From NCBI RefSeq assembly GCF_001513955.1, contig NZ_KQ948151.1:134796-183453 (forward strand): a stretch of DNA of 48,658 bases, read 5' to 3'. Numbering within the stretch: position 1 is the stretch's first letter; each line of letters opens with the position of its first letter. Source of the stretch: Streptomyces pseudovenezuelae (GTDB lineage Bacteria > Actinomycetota > Actinomycetes > Streptomycetales > Streptomycetaceae). The notes under the pieces are model-generated. The model was given only the letters and a program-made list of their open reading frames with translations. It did no database searches and had not been told where the DNA came from. Both the position numbers and the translations under genes were made by a program. This document shows, piece by piece, positions 8,275 to 17,485 of the stretch.

Positions 8275-8912
8275 GCGCAGACGTCTCCAGCAGATGAGTG
8301 CGCAGCCGAGGGTGAGGAAGGCTTCGCGGACACCGTCGCGTGTCTCCCACCGGATCCGCCGGCGGCAGAACCAGTGCGAGTGGGCGAACGCGCGCTCCAC
8401 AACCCGGCGTTGGGCGCCCAGGCCGGAGCCGTGCTCGGTGCCGCGGCGGGCGATCAGCGGCTTCACGCCCAGACCCCAGACCAGGCGGCGGTACTTGTCG
8501 TGGTCGTAGCCGCGGTCGCCCTGCACCACATCCGGGCAGCGGCGAGGCCGGCCGCGCTTGCCACGCACGGGCAACTCAACTTTGAGGAGCGCAATCAGCT
8601 GGGTGGCGTCGTTGCGGTTGCCGCCGGTCAGGGTGGCAGCGAGCGGAATGCCAGTGGTGTCGGTGATCAGGTGATGCCTGCTGCCCGTCCTGGCCCGATC
8701 GACGGGGTTTCGTCCGGTCTTGGGTCCCCTTTTAACGCCCGGATGTGGGAGCCGTCGACCGCCGCACGCGAGAAGTCCAGGGCGTTCGCAGCGCGCAGCT
8801 GGCGAGCAGGACCTCGTGCAGCCGGGGCCACACCCCAGCCCCGGTCCACTCGGCCAGGCGCCGCCAGCAGGTCATGCCCGAGCCGAAGCCGAGCTCCTGC
8901 GGCAGGTTCTTC
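8275..8912 (-). pseudogene. IS5-family transposase relic A (N-truncated, two frameshifts)
   Basis: DDE transposase fragment on the minus strand. From its upstream end it reads LPQELGFGSGMTCWRRLAEW, then after one shift LDFSRAAVDGSHIRALKG (first catalytic Asp), then after a second shift NPVDRARTG, LTGGNRND, VQGDRGYDHDKYRRL (second Asp) and ALICWRRLRSL. The first shift is near 8810; the second is near 8730 in a G run that is one base short. The N-terminal third is missing: homology stops at about 8912, exactly where relic B begins on the other strand. Confidence 0.9.
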
Positions 8913-9349
8913 GGCCTCGTCCTCGACCAGATCACCGTGGACGGCTCCATCACGAAGGCTCCCGGCGGCGGCGAGATAGCCGGGCGTTCCCCGGTCGACC
9001 GCGGCAAACAGGGACTGAAACGCTCATGCTGCCCAACGGCATCACCGTGCACCTGGACGCCGGCTACGACGCGGAGGACCACCCGCACCCTGCCCTACGA
9101 ACGCGGCCTGAACGTCCGCATCGCGCACGAAGGCGAGAAGGCACCCATCCAGGCCAGTCGGCGTTGGCACTCGAACGCACCCACGCCTGGCAAAACACCT
9201 TCCACCGGCTTGCCCGCTGCTACGAACGGAGCGCCACCGTGGTCGATGCGTTCTTCGATCTCGCCGACACGATCATCATCGTGCGCAGCCTGATCCGGCG
9301 GACATGGACCACCCACCGCTGGGACAAACGCCCGATCCGCCGACCATGA
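8912..9349 (+). pseudogene. IS5-family transposase relic B (internal deletion)
   Basis: A second, different IS5-group transposase fragment on the plus strand. It starts inside the catalytic region (VDGSITKAP, SPVDRGKQGLKRS), skips roughly 40-50 residues and shifts frame, then continues as ITVHLDAGYD, and after more shifts as AHEGEKAPIQ and FDLADTIIIVRSLIRRTWTTHRW. The last part is close to the usual C-terminus. It cannot encode an active enzyme. Confidence 0.88.
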
Positions 9350-9373
9350 CTGCACCCCTCTCCGCACGACCTC

Positions 9374-10201
9374 CTACTTGAAGGCTGCGACGTTGCGTGC
9401 AGCCCACTCGGCGAAGGTACGGGGCGGACGTCCGAGGACCTGCTCGGCGTCGGGGCTCACCCGCTGCTCAGCGGGTTTCGGCGTGCCCAGGATGTCCAGG
9501 GTAGCCTCCACGATCGGCTCAGGCATGAACTGCAGCATCTGTGCCCGAGCCTCCGCGCGGCTCTGCTCGACGAACCGCACCGGCTCACCCAGCGCGTCGC
9601 CGATCGCCATCGCCTGCTGCCGAGGTGAGATCGGCGCCGGCCCGGTCAGCTCATAGGCCCTGCCGGCGTGGCCGGCCTCCCGCAACACCACGGCGGCGAC
9701 TTCGGCGATGTCGGCCGGGTCGATGGTCGGCAGCGCGACGTCACCGAACGGCGCGCCGACCATGCGCTGCGCGCGGACCATCTCGGCCCACTGCAACGTG
9801 TTGGAGTCGAAACCTCCCGGCCGCAGCAGTGTCCACTCCAGATCCGACTCCGTGACGGGGTCCTCCAGCGTCGAGGGGTGGCTTCCCATGGCCACGCCTT
9901 GGGAGGACAGCAGGACAACCCGGCCGACCCCGCCCGCCCGCGCGACATCGAGGACGTCGCTTACGCCGCCGCCAGCCGATACGAAGTCGCCCGAGGTCAG
10001 CAGGAACAGTGCGTCGGCGCCGTCGAGCGCGGGCACGAGGCTTTCCGGCTCGGCCAGGTCGGCCTGATGGTGCCGTACCCCCGCCGGCATGTCCCGTGCG
10101 GAGATCCCTCGCGACACCGCTGTCACCTGTTCACCGGCCGCGACGAGCGCCTGAACCAGCGGTTGTCCGACGTTGCCCGTAACTCCAGTAACCACAATCA
10201 T
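9374..10201 (-). CDS. NmrA-like / SDR-family NAD(P)-binding protein
   Basis: A 275-residue protein of the NmrA-like atypical short-chain dehydrogenase group. The N-terminus IVVTGVTGNVGQPLVQAL is the TGxxGxxG nucleotide site; further on are ADLAEPESL, DALFLLTS and LRPGGFDSN. There is no Tyr-x-x-x-Lys catalytic pair, as usual in NmrA-like sensors and NAD(P)H-binding reductases. The ATG at 10201 has GGGAG upstream and matches the family start, so the 17-residue upstream extension is dropped. It is divergent from an HxlR regulator across a perfect 12-bp palindrome. Confidence 0.92.
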   Translation of the reverse strand: MIVVTGVTGNVGQPLVQALVAAGEQVTAVSRGISARDMPAGVRHHQADLAEPESLVPALDGADALFLLTSGDFVSAGGGVSDVLDVARAGGVGRVVLLSSQGVAMGSHPSTLEDPVTESDLEWTLLRPGGFDSNTLQWAEMVRAQRMVGAPFGDVALPTIDPADIAEVAAVVLREAGHAGRAYELTGPAPISPRQQAMAIGDALGEPVRFVEQSRAEARAQMLQFMPEPIVEATLDILGTPKPAEQRVSPDAEQVLGRPPRTFAEWAARNVAAFK

Positions 10202-10259
10202 GTTCGCTCCCGTTGACGAGTCCTCCGTGGGCCCAACAGAAGCTACCGACATGGGGATA

Positions 10260-10271
10260 GTAGGTACCTAC
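10260..10271. promoter_or_regulatory. Perfect palindrome, probable HxlR operator
   Basis: GTAGGTACCTAC is a perfect 12-bp inverted repeat between the divergent NmrA-like gene and the HxlR regulator, 29 bases before the regulator start. Its position in the shared promoter region suggests an operator for the regulator. Confidence 0.6.
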
Positions 10272-10299
10272 AGGAAAGTAATGGAGAGAAAGGCTCACT

Positions 10300-10707
10300 G
10301 TGACCCACAACACGACTCCGGCGGCCGGTACCGACATCGCCCCCGAGCAGGCGTGCCCGATCGCCCCGGTGGTCGACATCGTCTTCAGCCGCTGGACCAC
10401 TCCGATTCTGTGGGCGCTCCATGAATACGGGCGGCACCGGTTCGTTGAGCTGGAACGCCGCATCACCACCATCACGCCCAAGGTGCTGACCGAACGGCTA
10501 CGGCGGCTGGAACGCGATGGCCTCGTCGTGCGCACCTACCACCCAGAGGTTCCGCCTCGGGTTGAGTACGAGATCAGCGAACTGGGCCGCAGCCTGGCAC
10601 CGTTGTTTGCCGCACTCGCCGACTGGTCGGTCAACCTGGGCAAGGTAGAACGGGTCCGGCGGGAATACGACTCCAAGGAGCAGCGACCCGGTAGCCGTCG
10701 AAACTGA
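10300..10707 (+). CDS. HxlR-family transcriptional regulator, Cys-containing
   Basis: Winged-helix regulator of 135 residues. An N-terminal Cys lies in EQACPIAPVVDI, matching the conserved sensing Cys of redox or electrophile-responsive HxlR proteins (YodB/HypR/QorR type). The core reads FSRWTTPILWALHEYGRHRFVEL, PKVLTERLRRLERDGLV, and the wing PPRVEYEISELG. The start is the GTG at 10300, with GGAG about 13 bases upstream. Together with the divergent NmrA-like oxidoreductase this looks like a self-contained redox or quinone response pair. Confidence 0.92.
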   Translation: MTHNTTPAAGTDIAPEQACPIAPVVDIVFSRWTTPILWALHEYGRHRFVELERRITTITPKVLTERLRRLERDGLVVRTYHPEVPPRVEYEISELGRSLAPLFAALADWSVNLGKVERVRREYDSKEQRPGSRRN

Positions 10708-11585
10708 AAGAGCCTCGGTCAACCTGACGCAAGCTCAGGCACAGGACCCCAGTGATCACAGAGCGTCGCACCTCCATGATCGCCAAGACCTGTGCCTGTT
10801 CCACCTTCCTCAGTCCCCACCACGCCTATCCGTGCGGCCTCTTGGCCCACCGCGGCAAACGTGGCGCCACCGGCCTCGGCCTGCACCCCGTCGAGCGCAC
10901 TCCGGCCTTTGAGTCGCACCCTGATTGCCGGGCGCGGCCCGACCAGCCGGGCCGAAGGCCTCGTTACTCTGGCACCTGTGCGGCTCGCATGCGCCGCCCG
11001 GAGTAGGAATCGCCATGACCACTCCCCCGCCGATCACCGAACCGGACCCCTCCGCCCCGGTCTGCCCCGGCGACAAGATCGGCCCCTGCACCGCCGCCAG
11101 CGCAAGGCCACCGGCACGGCACCGGCGGCAGCCCGCTCTGCCAGTGGTGCATGGAACCGGTAAAGGCCGGCTGGGGACCGGCCGTGCGCTTCGTCAGCAC
11201 GCGCCCGTAGGAGGAGGCCGCCCGCCGGCAGCCCTCGCCCGGGCGCCGGAATCAGGCGCGACTGCACCAGCTGCACGGCGCGGGTCAGCGCGCGGCACCG
11301 TCACACATACGTCGCCCGTCGCCGTCGCCCCTGTGCGTGATGACTGCAGGGCTGGTGATTTTGGCAGCCGAGCAGCACCTGTGCGAGCCTGCTGCCACTC
11401 CTCCGAAAGGGCTCACCCCGATGCTCGGCATGGTTGTCTGGGACGTCCGCTCTCGCGCTTCGACGCGAGAGCGGTAACGGCCACCTGCCTCAAAGCACAC
11501 GCCTGTCGAACGGACAGGCGTGGGTTCGGTCTGCTCCTCGTCGAAGTGCTCTTCGTGCCCCTGCACGTTCGACCACGAGGAGTAC
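10708..11585. other. Intergenic region with a decayed small ORF
   Basis: No intact gene. At 11015-11214 there is coding-like sequence on the plus strand: an ATG behind GGAA starts MTTPPPITEPDPSAP and CPGDKIGPC, then after a frame change LCQWCMEPVKAGWGPAVRFVSTRP runs to a TAG at about 11212. The spaced Cys pairs suggest a small zinc-ribbon-like protein broken by one or more frameshifts. The rest shows nothing supportable. Confidence 0.4.
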
Positions 11586-12719
11586 GTGGTGTCCACCATC
11601 CACTGGACCGAAAACCACACCCGCCATTCCGCCCGCTGGCATTCCGAGAACGCCTCCCCTCTTCCCCGGCGAACCGTCGTCGCCGACGACCGGATGAAGG
11701 CCAACGACGCCTACCGACAGGCATGCGAAGGAACGGCCCTGCTCTGGCAGGGCGACTTCCACAACGCCCGGCAACTCCTGCAGGCGATGGGCCGCCGCAT
11801 CGACCGCAAGCCGCCCACGTCCAGCACGTCCCCGAGCGAGAACTTCCACCTGCACCGACGCAGCAGCAACCGCCGCGCCCGTGTCCTCGGAAAGCTCCTG
11901 GTGCTGTTGGACGACGACTACACCTTGACGTTGCGCCGGGCCCCGAACGTCCGCCAGGCGTGCCTGCAAGCCTACGGCCCCTCAAAGGGACCCATGGTGG
12001 TCTCTCTGCGGGAACTCCTGGGAGTGATCGGGGCTCACCAGTGGCGCCTGAAGGGGATCGACGTGCCGGCGCTCGGGGCTCGCATCCACCCGCACTACGG
12101 CGTGTTCGCACCCGTCAGAGGTGAGTACGTCGACTTGGTCTCCCACACTCCGCTGCCGCCCGCGACCCGGCACGGTCCCGCCACCAGTACAGCATTCGAC
12201 CTCGGCACGGGAACCGGCGTCCTCGCCGCGGTCCTGGCCCACCGCGGTATCAACCGCGTCGTGGCCACCGACATCAGCCCACGCGCTCTGGTCTGCGCCA
12301 GGGAGAACGTCCACCGGTTCGCGCTGACCGACCGTGTCGAGGTGTCGGGCCCCGGCCTGTTCCCCGAAGGCCGCGCCGACCTCGTCGTCTGCAACCCGCC
12401 CTGGCTCCCCGCCCGTCCGACCGGACCCGTCGAACAAGGCGTCTACGACCCGGATAGCACGATGCTCCACAGCTTCCTCGCCGGGCTGTCCGCCCACCTC
12501 CGAGCAGGCGGGGAGGGCTGGCTCATCCTGTCCGACCTTGCAGAGCATCTCGGCCTCCGGACACGTCAGCAACTGCTCGACGCCTTTCAGGCGGCACAGC
12601 TCCGCGTCGTGGGCAAGATCGATGACAAGCCCCGGCACCCACGCTCCAAGAACGCTGCCGACCCACTCCACATCGCAAGAAGCGCCGAGACCACATCTCT
12701 CTGGCGTCTGACAGCATGA
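11586..12719 (+). CDS. Class I SAM-dependent methyltransferase
   Basis: A 377-residue methyltransferase. The C-terminal half has the SAM-binding motif I FDLGTGTGVLAAVLA, motif II VVATDISPRAL, and NPPW, the (N/D)PPY/W motif used by enzymes that methylate amide or ring nitrogens (HemK/PrmC and RlmG-like). The N-terminal half (about 1-200) is a separate domain that may recognise a nucleic acid or protein. The GTG at 11586 has GAGGAG five bases upstream. It stands alone and is followed by a strong hairpin at 12773. The substrate is unknown. Confidence 0.85.
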   Translation: MVSTIHWTENHTRHSARWHSENASPLPRRTVVADDRMKANDAYRQACEGTALLWQGDFHNARQLLQAMGRRIDRKPPTSSTSPSENFHLHRRSSNRRARVLGKLLVLLDDDYTLTLRRAPNVRQACLQAYGPSKGPMVVSLRELLGVIGAHQWRLKGIDVPALGARIHPHYGVFAPVRGEYVDLVSHTPLPPATRHGPATSTAFDLGTGTGVLAAVLAHRGINRVVATDISPRALVCARENVHRFALTDRVEVSGPGLFPEGRADLVVCNPPWLPARPTGPVEQGVYDPDSTMLHSFLAGLSAHLRAGGEGWLILSDLAEHLGLRTRQQLLDAFQAAQLRVVGKIDDKPRHPRSKNAADPLHIARSAETTSLWRLTA

Positions 12720-12772
12720 CCGGCGCCCGAACCACGCAACGGTGTACCGGCTCTCGGTTCACCAGGTGAGTC

Positions 12773-12807
12773 CATCCCGTGGGTGACTTCGCCGCGCCCA
12801 CGGGATG
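12773..12807 (+). terminator. Hairpin after the methyltransferase
   Basis: A perfect 11-bp inverted repeat, CATCCCGTGGG (12773-12783) and CCCACGGGATG (12797-12807), with a 13-base loop, about 55 bases after the stop. It has no U-tract, which is usual in Streptomyces. Confidence 0.65.
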
Positions 12808-13120
12808 ACCTGGCTTTCCTCCAAGCTGGAGGATCAAAGCACCTACACAACACCCGCCGCCTGACAGCCAGTTGCGTAGCGCCAACAGCGGATCGCCGTA
12901 TGCCCGGTATGACTCTCGATCGGGAAACGGGGCTGGGGCTCGCCACGGCCGCGGGACCGTGCCCCGACCCGCAGTGATGGTGAATGACATCCTCGAACCC
13001 GGTGGCAGGACGGTGACAATCGGGACGGATCCGTAGCGGGCGTACAGGGCAACCGTCACGGGTGGTGGCGGGTCGTACGGGGGGCAAGGGCACAAGCCCG
13101 CGCATTCGACGGGGGAACCA
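12808..13120. other. Intergenic region
   Basis: About 310 bases with no supportable gene. It must hold the promoter for the secreted protein at 13121, but no confident hexamers are visible. Confidence 0.4.
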
Positions 13121-13750
13121 ATGGGGGAAACCATGCAGATCCGTACCCGAGGCATCCGTACCACTGTGGCCGCGCTGGCGGCTGTGGCCGGTATCGCCGC
13201 GGCCGCAGTCCCGGCGGCGGCCACCACGCCGCCCTCCGACACGCCCCGGTTTTTGGAGCCGGCCGACCTGCCGCCCCACCCGTCCTCGCCGTGGTACGCC
13301 GGAGCCGTCACGGCCGGCCAGCCCGACCCGCTGCCGATGTGCGTCGGCGACGCGCTGCCGTCCACCACCTCGCACCGGGAGTACTGGACGGAGTACGACA
13401 CGAACGCCCAGCAGCTCACGGTCGAGGGGCGCAGCGAACAGTGGGCGAAGGACTTCGCGGCGCTGCTGCGCAAGGACCTGGCGGGCTGTGCGAAGAAGCT
13501 CATGCAGCAGGACCCGGACATCACAGCGACGCAGAAGTACTACGGCCGGCTGAACGTCGAGGAGGGCGCCGACGTCTACGGCATCCACACAGCCTCCGCC
13601 TGGGGCTCCTCCGACATCGGCCTCTTCTCGGTCGGCCGCGACGGCGCCACCGTGACGGTCGTTCGTTGGGGCCAGATGGGCACCTTCCAGCACGCCCAGG
13701 TGGCCGACTTCAAGGCCACGACCGTCACGGCGGTGAACAAGCTGTACTGA
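13121..13750 (+). CDS. Secreted protein of unknown function, 209 aa
   Basis: Exported protein of 209 residues (or 205 from the ATG at 13133; both starts have a G-rich ribosome site). The signal peptide (about 10-39) ends in PAAATTP. The mature part has Cys residues in PMCVGDAL and LAGCAKK that could form a disulfide, and strand-rich sequence such as VTVVRWGQMG near the C-terminus. This resembles the PknH-like sensor domain fold found in many actinobacterial secreted proteins, but the match is by impression only. It stands alone, with a long palindrome after the stop. Confidence 0.75.
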   Translation: MGETMQIRTRGIRTTVAALAAVAGIAAAAVPAAATTPPSDTPRFLEPADLPPHPSSPWYAGAVTAGQPDPLPMCVGDALPSTTSHREYWTEYDTNAQQLTVEGRSEQWAKDFAALLRKDLAGCAKKLMQQDPDITATQKYYGRLNVEEGADVYGIHTASAWGSSDIGLFSVGRDGATVTVVRWGQMGTFQHAQVADFKATTVTAVNKLY

Positions 13751-13817
13751 GTGCCGGTCCTCAACCCTGAACAAGCAGGTCAACGGACATCCGTCCGAGA
13801 CGGGAACTTCGCGCAAG

Positions 13818-13854
13818 CGTTCGGGGCACGGTCACGGTGACCGTTCCCCGAACG
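13818..13854. terminator. Long near-perfect palindrome
   Basis: A 37-base inverted repeat: CGTTCGGGG at 13818-13826 pairs with CCCCGAACG at 13846-13854, and ACGGTCAC pairs with GTGACCGT inside, with one C/T mismatch and almost no loop. It lies 67 bases after the stop of the secreted protein and before the decayed gene on the other strand, so a bidirectional terminator is the simplest reading. Confidence 0.6.
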
Positions 13855-13899
13855 GAAACTGCGGAGGTTGGCACGGCCGGGTGGTCTCGCAGTATCTCG

Positions 13900-14425
13900 T
13901 GGGCGGGCTGAGGGGCCTGGACGAGGTGCTCGGGCCCCCATGGGCCATGGGGGGGGTTGGCGGTGTCGAGGATCAGCAGGTCGCTGAGCACGGTGTCCCA
14001 GTCGTTGATGAGGGCGAGGAGATAGCCGTCGCCTTCGGTGGCGTCGTCGCCGGGAGGCACGAACACGGTTCCTGGAAGCTCCGGCCCATGGGCACGGCGT
14101 ACTGTCCGACGACCCTCTGCTCCTGGAAGTCGTAGCGCTGCACGGAGTCGAGGTCGCGGAAGTTCTGTTCACCGCCGTCGTCGTTGAGCACGCGGGCGCC
14201 GATACAGCCGTAGCGGTGACGGGAGGGCTCCACCCGGTCGTCGATCAGTGGGAACTGTGCGAATCGGGCTTGAGCACCCGCTCCTCGAAGGCCTTGCCGT
14301 CCTCGGCGGAGTAGTCCACCTTCCAGCGGGTGATCCGGCGTACGGTCTTGGTGAGGTCCCGCTCCTCGCCGAGGGTGTCGGGGTACATGAACGACGCGGT
14401 CTGCGCCTCGGGGACGCAGCCGTTC
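13900..14425 (-). pseudogene. Carotenoid oxygenase C-terminal relic
   Basis: Minus-strand remains of a carotenoid cleavage dioxygenase (RPE65-like). Pieces in successive frames read MYPDTLGEERDLTKTVRRI, FEERVLKPDSHSSH, then RYGCIGARVLNDDG, RYDFQEQRVVGQYAVPMG, and FVPPGDDATEGDGYLLALI with SDLLILDTA. At least two frame changes are needed, one near 14220 and one near 14065. The N-terminal two thirds, including most iron-binding His residues, are gone. A run of eight Gs lies near 13949. It is fused at its upstream end to the aldo/keto reductase relic. Confidence 0.75.
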
Positions 14426-14434
14426 ATTCTGATG

Positions 14435-15463
14435 TCAGCGGCGCCGCTGGTCGGCCCGCAACTCGAAGTCTCCGTAGCTGTTGTCGACCGGGTTGACCGT
14501 GACGCCCGGGCGACGATCTCGTCGATGGCGTCGATGGCGTCGAGGTCGTCGGAGGGCAGGGAGATGTCGGCAGCGGGCAGGAACGCCTCCAGCTGCTCCA
14601 TGGTGCGAGGCCCGATGATCGCCGAGGTGACACCGGGGTGGTTGATGACGAAGGCGACGGCGAGTTCGATCAGGGACATGCCGGCCTTCTCCGCCAGGAC
14701 AGCGAGCTGTTCGACGGCGTCGGGCTTGCGCTGGTTGGCGGGGGTGTCCATGTCGAAGCGGGGCCTGGGGGCGGGCGGCGGAGGCGGGTCCCTCGGTGGC
14801 ATTTTTGCGGTAGCGGCCCGAGAGCCAGCCGCCGGAGAGCGGGCTGTAGGTGAGGGTGCCCATGCCGCGGCGGCGAACGGTGGGCAGCACGTCCTCTTCG
14901 ACGCCGCGGACGAGGATCGAGTAAGGCGGCTGGCTCGGTGACGAAGCGCTCCAGGTTCCGCTCGTGCGAGGTCCACTCGGCTTCGACGATCTGCGAGCCG
15001 GAGTAGGAGGACGAGCCGATGTAGCGGACCTTGCCCTGGCGGACGAGGTCGGTGAGGGCGCCGAGCGTCTCAGAGACGTCTGTGTCGGCGCTGGGGCGGT
15101 GGACCTGGTAGAGGTCGATGTGGTCGGTGCCGAGCCGCCGCAGGGAGTTCTCGACCGCGCGGATGATCCAGCGCCGCGAACCGCCCCGCTGGTTGGGGTC
15201 GTTCTGGTCCATCGGCATGAAGAACTTGGTGGCCAGGAAGACGTACTCGCGGCGGCGCTTCAGCGCCTTGCCGACAGTCTCCTCCGAGACGCCGGCGGAG
15301 TAGACGTACGCGGTGTCGACGAAATTGATGCCCGCGTCGAGGGCGCGGTGGATGATCCGGATCGAGTCGCTCTCGTCCTCGTCGCCCCAGGGCCGAACAT
15401 CATCGCGCCCAGGCACAGCGGGCTGACCTGGACGCCGGTACGGCCCAGCGGTCGGTACTGCAT
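14435..15463 (-). pseudogene. Aldo/keto reductase pseudogene (about four frameshifts)
   Basis: Nearly full-length aldo/keto reductase spread over several frames: MQYRPLGRTGVQVSPLCLG (start 15463), then SIRIIHRALDAGINFVDTAYVYS through RYIGSSSYSG, then VLPTVRRRGMGTLTYSPLSGG, then PDAVEQLAVLAEKAGMSL through LDAIDAID, then PGVTVNPVDNSYGDFEL to the stop. Changes occur near 15390, 14930, 14780 and 14510. Catalytic residues are still visible (DTAYVY, LATKFF, QVHRPS). Decay is recent, or the assembly has base-count errors here. Confidence 0.88.
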
Positions 15464-15483
15464 GGAGGGTTCTCCCTTTTTGC

Positions 15484-15602
15484 ATGGGGTTCAGTCGTTG
15501 CCGGAGGGCACGACCGTGCCGGTGGTCGTCCAGCTCGCCAGTAGGTTCTCCGCACTGGAGCGCCCCGACGAGATGGCGCGGATCCTGCTCGACGCCGCCT
15601 GA
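15484..15602 (+). pseudogene. Unidentified C-terminal fragment
   Basis: A short plus-strand frame, ending with TGA at 15600-15602, reads LPEGTTVPVVVQLASRFSA then ERPDEMARILLDAA. It looks like a real protein end but has no start and no recognised family. It is squeezed between the reductase and IS3 relics. Confidence 0.3.
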
Positions 15603-15639
15603 CCCCAAACGATCGGCACCCCCCGCCCATCCCCGTCCA

Positions 15640-15940
15640 GACATTCGAGCTCCCCGACGAGGAACGTTGTGACCGCCTTCAGGATCGCCACGTCCTCACC
15701 CAGCCGACGGATCTGCGACCGCAGCCGACGGATCTCCTTGTTCTCCTCGATCGTGCCCTCGGGCGCCTCGCCGCGGTCAATCTCGGCCTGGGCGACCCAG
15801 CGCCACAACGACTTCTGCCTACCTCGACCTGCTTGGACATCGTCAGGACCGCCGCGGTATCTGGTCGGGTACTCGGCACGGTGCTACGGCACCAGCCGGA
15901 CGGCTCGGACCCTCAGCTCGGGATCCACCTTCTTTGGCAT
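15640..15940 (-). pseudogene. IS3-family OrfA relic
   Basis: Minus-strand OrfA of an IS3-group element. The start at 15940 reads MPKKVDPELRVRAVRLVP and meets an in-frame TAG (at the position of an expected Glu codon). It continues HRAEYPT, shifts frame to AAVLTMSKQVEVG, and returns as LWRWVAQAEIDRGEAPEG with the coiled region EIRRLRSQIRRLGEDVAILKA. The usual end FxxGELD is replaced by unrelated sequence after VGELE. No OrfB is present. Confidence 0.85.
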
Positions 15941-16004
15941 GACATGCATCCTTCCAACTCGGAAAGATGCGAGAACAAACCGGCTCCTAGCTGGTCCTCG
16001 CAGT

Positions 16005-17474
16005 TCAGTTGGCCTCCTGAGCAGGGTGCTCCTCGACGGAGCGGGAGTCGGTGAGGCTCAGTGCACCGCCTGCGGCGATCAGCCCTACGACGACGGCGAG
16101 CAGCGCGTAGGTGACGCGCTCGCCGTGGAAGAAGGAGGCGACCAGGTCGCTGCTCCAGGTACCGGCGGGGAGCTGGGTGGTGACGAGAGCGGCGATCAGG
16201 GTGCCGACGACCGCGGTGCCCACGCTGGAGCCGACTTCCTGGGCGGTGTCGTTGAGGGCGGCGCCGATGGAGGTGCGGTTGCTGGGCATCGCGTCGACGA
16301 GGGCAACCGCGCAGATCGTCATGACGGTGCGCAGTCCTACGGTCATGAGGACCATACAGACGGCGATGGCGGCGTATCCGTGGTCGACGGCCCAGGAGAG
16401 CCCGGCCAGGGCTCCGGCCAGACAGGCGGCGCCCACCAGGCAGGCGATGCGGTGGCCGAAGCGGCGGGCGAGCCACTCGGACAGGGGTGTGGCGGCCAGC
16501 ATCGTCACGATGATCGGCAGGTTGGCCAGGCCCGCCCGGACCGGGCTCCAGCCGTAGGCGTACTGAAAGTGGAGGATCAGCCCGAACATCACGCTGGCCA
16601 TCGCGATGGACGTACCGATCTGCGCGATGGCGGCGCCGCGGACCGTGCCGTTGGAGAACAGCTTCAGGTCGAGCATGGGGGCCTTGCTGCGCTGCTCGTG
16701 CCGGACGAACGCGACCGCCGCCGCGAGGGCGCCGCCGATCGACGCGAGGGTGACGGCGGAGAGCCATCCGTGCTCGACACCGCTGGTCAGGGAGTAGCAG
16801 GCGAGTCCGATGGCGGCGACGCTGAGGACGGCGCCAGGGATGTCGAGGGTGTCGTTGGTGAGGTCCTCGGGCCGGTCGGCGGGGACGCCGAGCCGGACGC
16901 CGATGCAGGCGATCACGGCGATGGGGGCGTTCACGACGAGCAGCCACTCCCAGCGGACATGGGCCAGGGCGGTGCCGCCGAGCAGAGGTCCGAGGACGAA
17001 CCCGGACATGCCCACGATGATCATCACGGTCATGGCTCGCATCCGCAGGCCCTTGTCGTCGAACAGGCGGAAGACGAGTGAGTTCGTGATCGGAGCCATG
17101 GCCGCGGCGGCTATGCCGAGTGCGGCTCGCAGGGCGATGAGCTGGCCGGCTGTGGTGACGAGTACGACGCAGAGGCTGAGCGAGCCGAAGACGGCGAGCC
17201 CGATGAGCAGGACGCGGCGTCGCCCGAGCCGGTCGGCCATGGATCCGGCGGTGAGCAGGAGTCCGCCAAAGGTCAGTGAGTAGGCGCCGGTGACCCATTG
17301 CAGCGCGGTGGTGCCGCTGCCGAGATCGCGGCCGATCGTGGGCAGGGCGATCGACAGCAGCGTGTTGTCGACCATCTCGACGAAGAAGGCCAGGCAGAGG
17401 GCGGCGAGGGGAATCCACGCGGCGCGTAGGGACGGATAGGTGCGTGCGGGTGAGTGCAACGTTGCGGTGGTCAT
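16005..17474 (-). CDS. DHA2-family (14-TM) MFS drug exporter
   Basis: Proton-driven multidrug efflux protein of the EmrB/QacA group, 489 residues, about 14 membrane segments. Seen: the DHA2 opening FFVEMVDNTLLSIALPTIGRDL with an Asp in TM1, motif A GSMADRLGRRRVL, and motif C GFVLGPLLGG in TM5. It starts with ATG at 17474 and is divergent from a TetR regulator, sharing a 99-base region with three copies of an operator-like sequence. This is the classic arrangement of a self-regulated efflux pump induced by its substrate. The substrate cannot be named. Confidence 0.95.
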   Translation of the reverse strand: MTTATLHSPARTYPSLRAAWIPLAALCLAFFVEMVDNTLLSIALPTIGRDLGSGTTALQWVTGAYSLTFGGLLLTAGSMADRLGRRRVLLIGLAVFGSLSLCVVLVTTAGQLIALRAALGIAAAAMAPITNSLVFRLFDDKGLRMRAMTVMIIVGMSGFVLGPLLGGTALAHVRWEWLLVVNAPIAVIACIGVRLGVPADRPEDLTNDTLDIPGAVLSVAAIGLACYSLTSGVEHGWLSAVTLASIGGALAAAVAFVRHEQRSKAPMLDLKLFSNGTVRGAAIAQIGTSIAMASVMFGLILHFQYAYGWSPVRAGLANLPIIVTMLAATPLSEWLARRFGHRIACLVGAACLAGALAGLSWAVDHGYAAIAVCMVLMTVGLRTVMTICAVALVDAMPSNRTSIGAALNDTAQEVGSSVGTAVVGTLIAALVTTQLPAGTWSSDLVASFFHGERVTYALLAVVVGLIAAGGALSLTDSRSVEEHPAQEAN

Positions 17475-17485
17475 GACGGGCTCCG

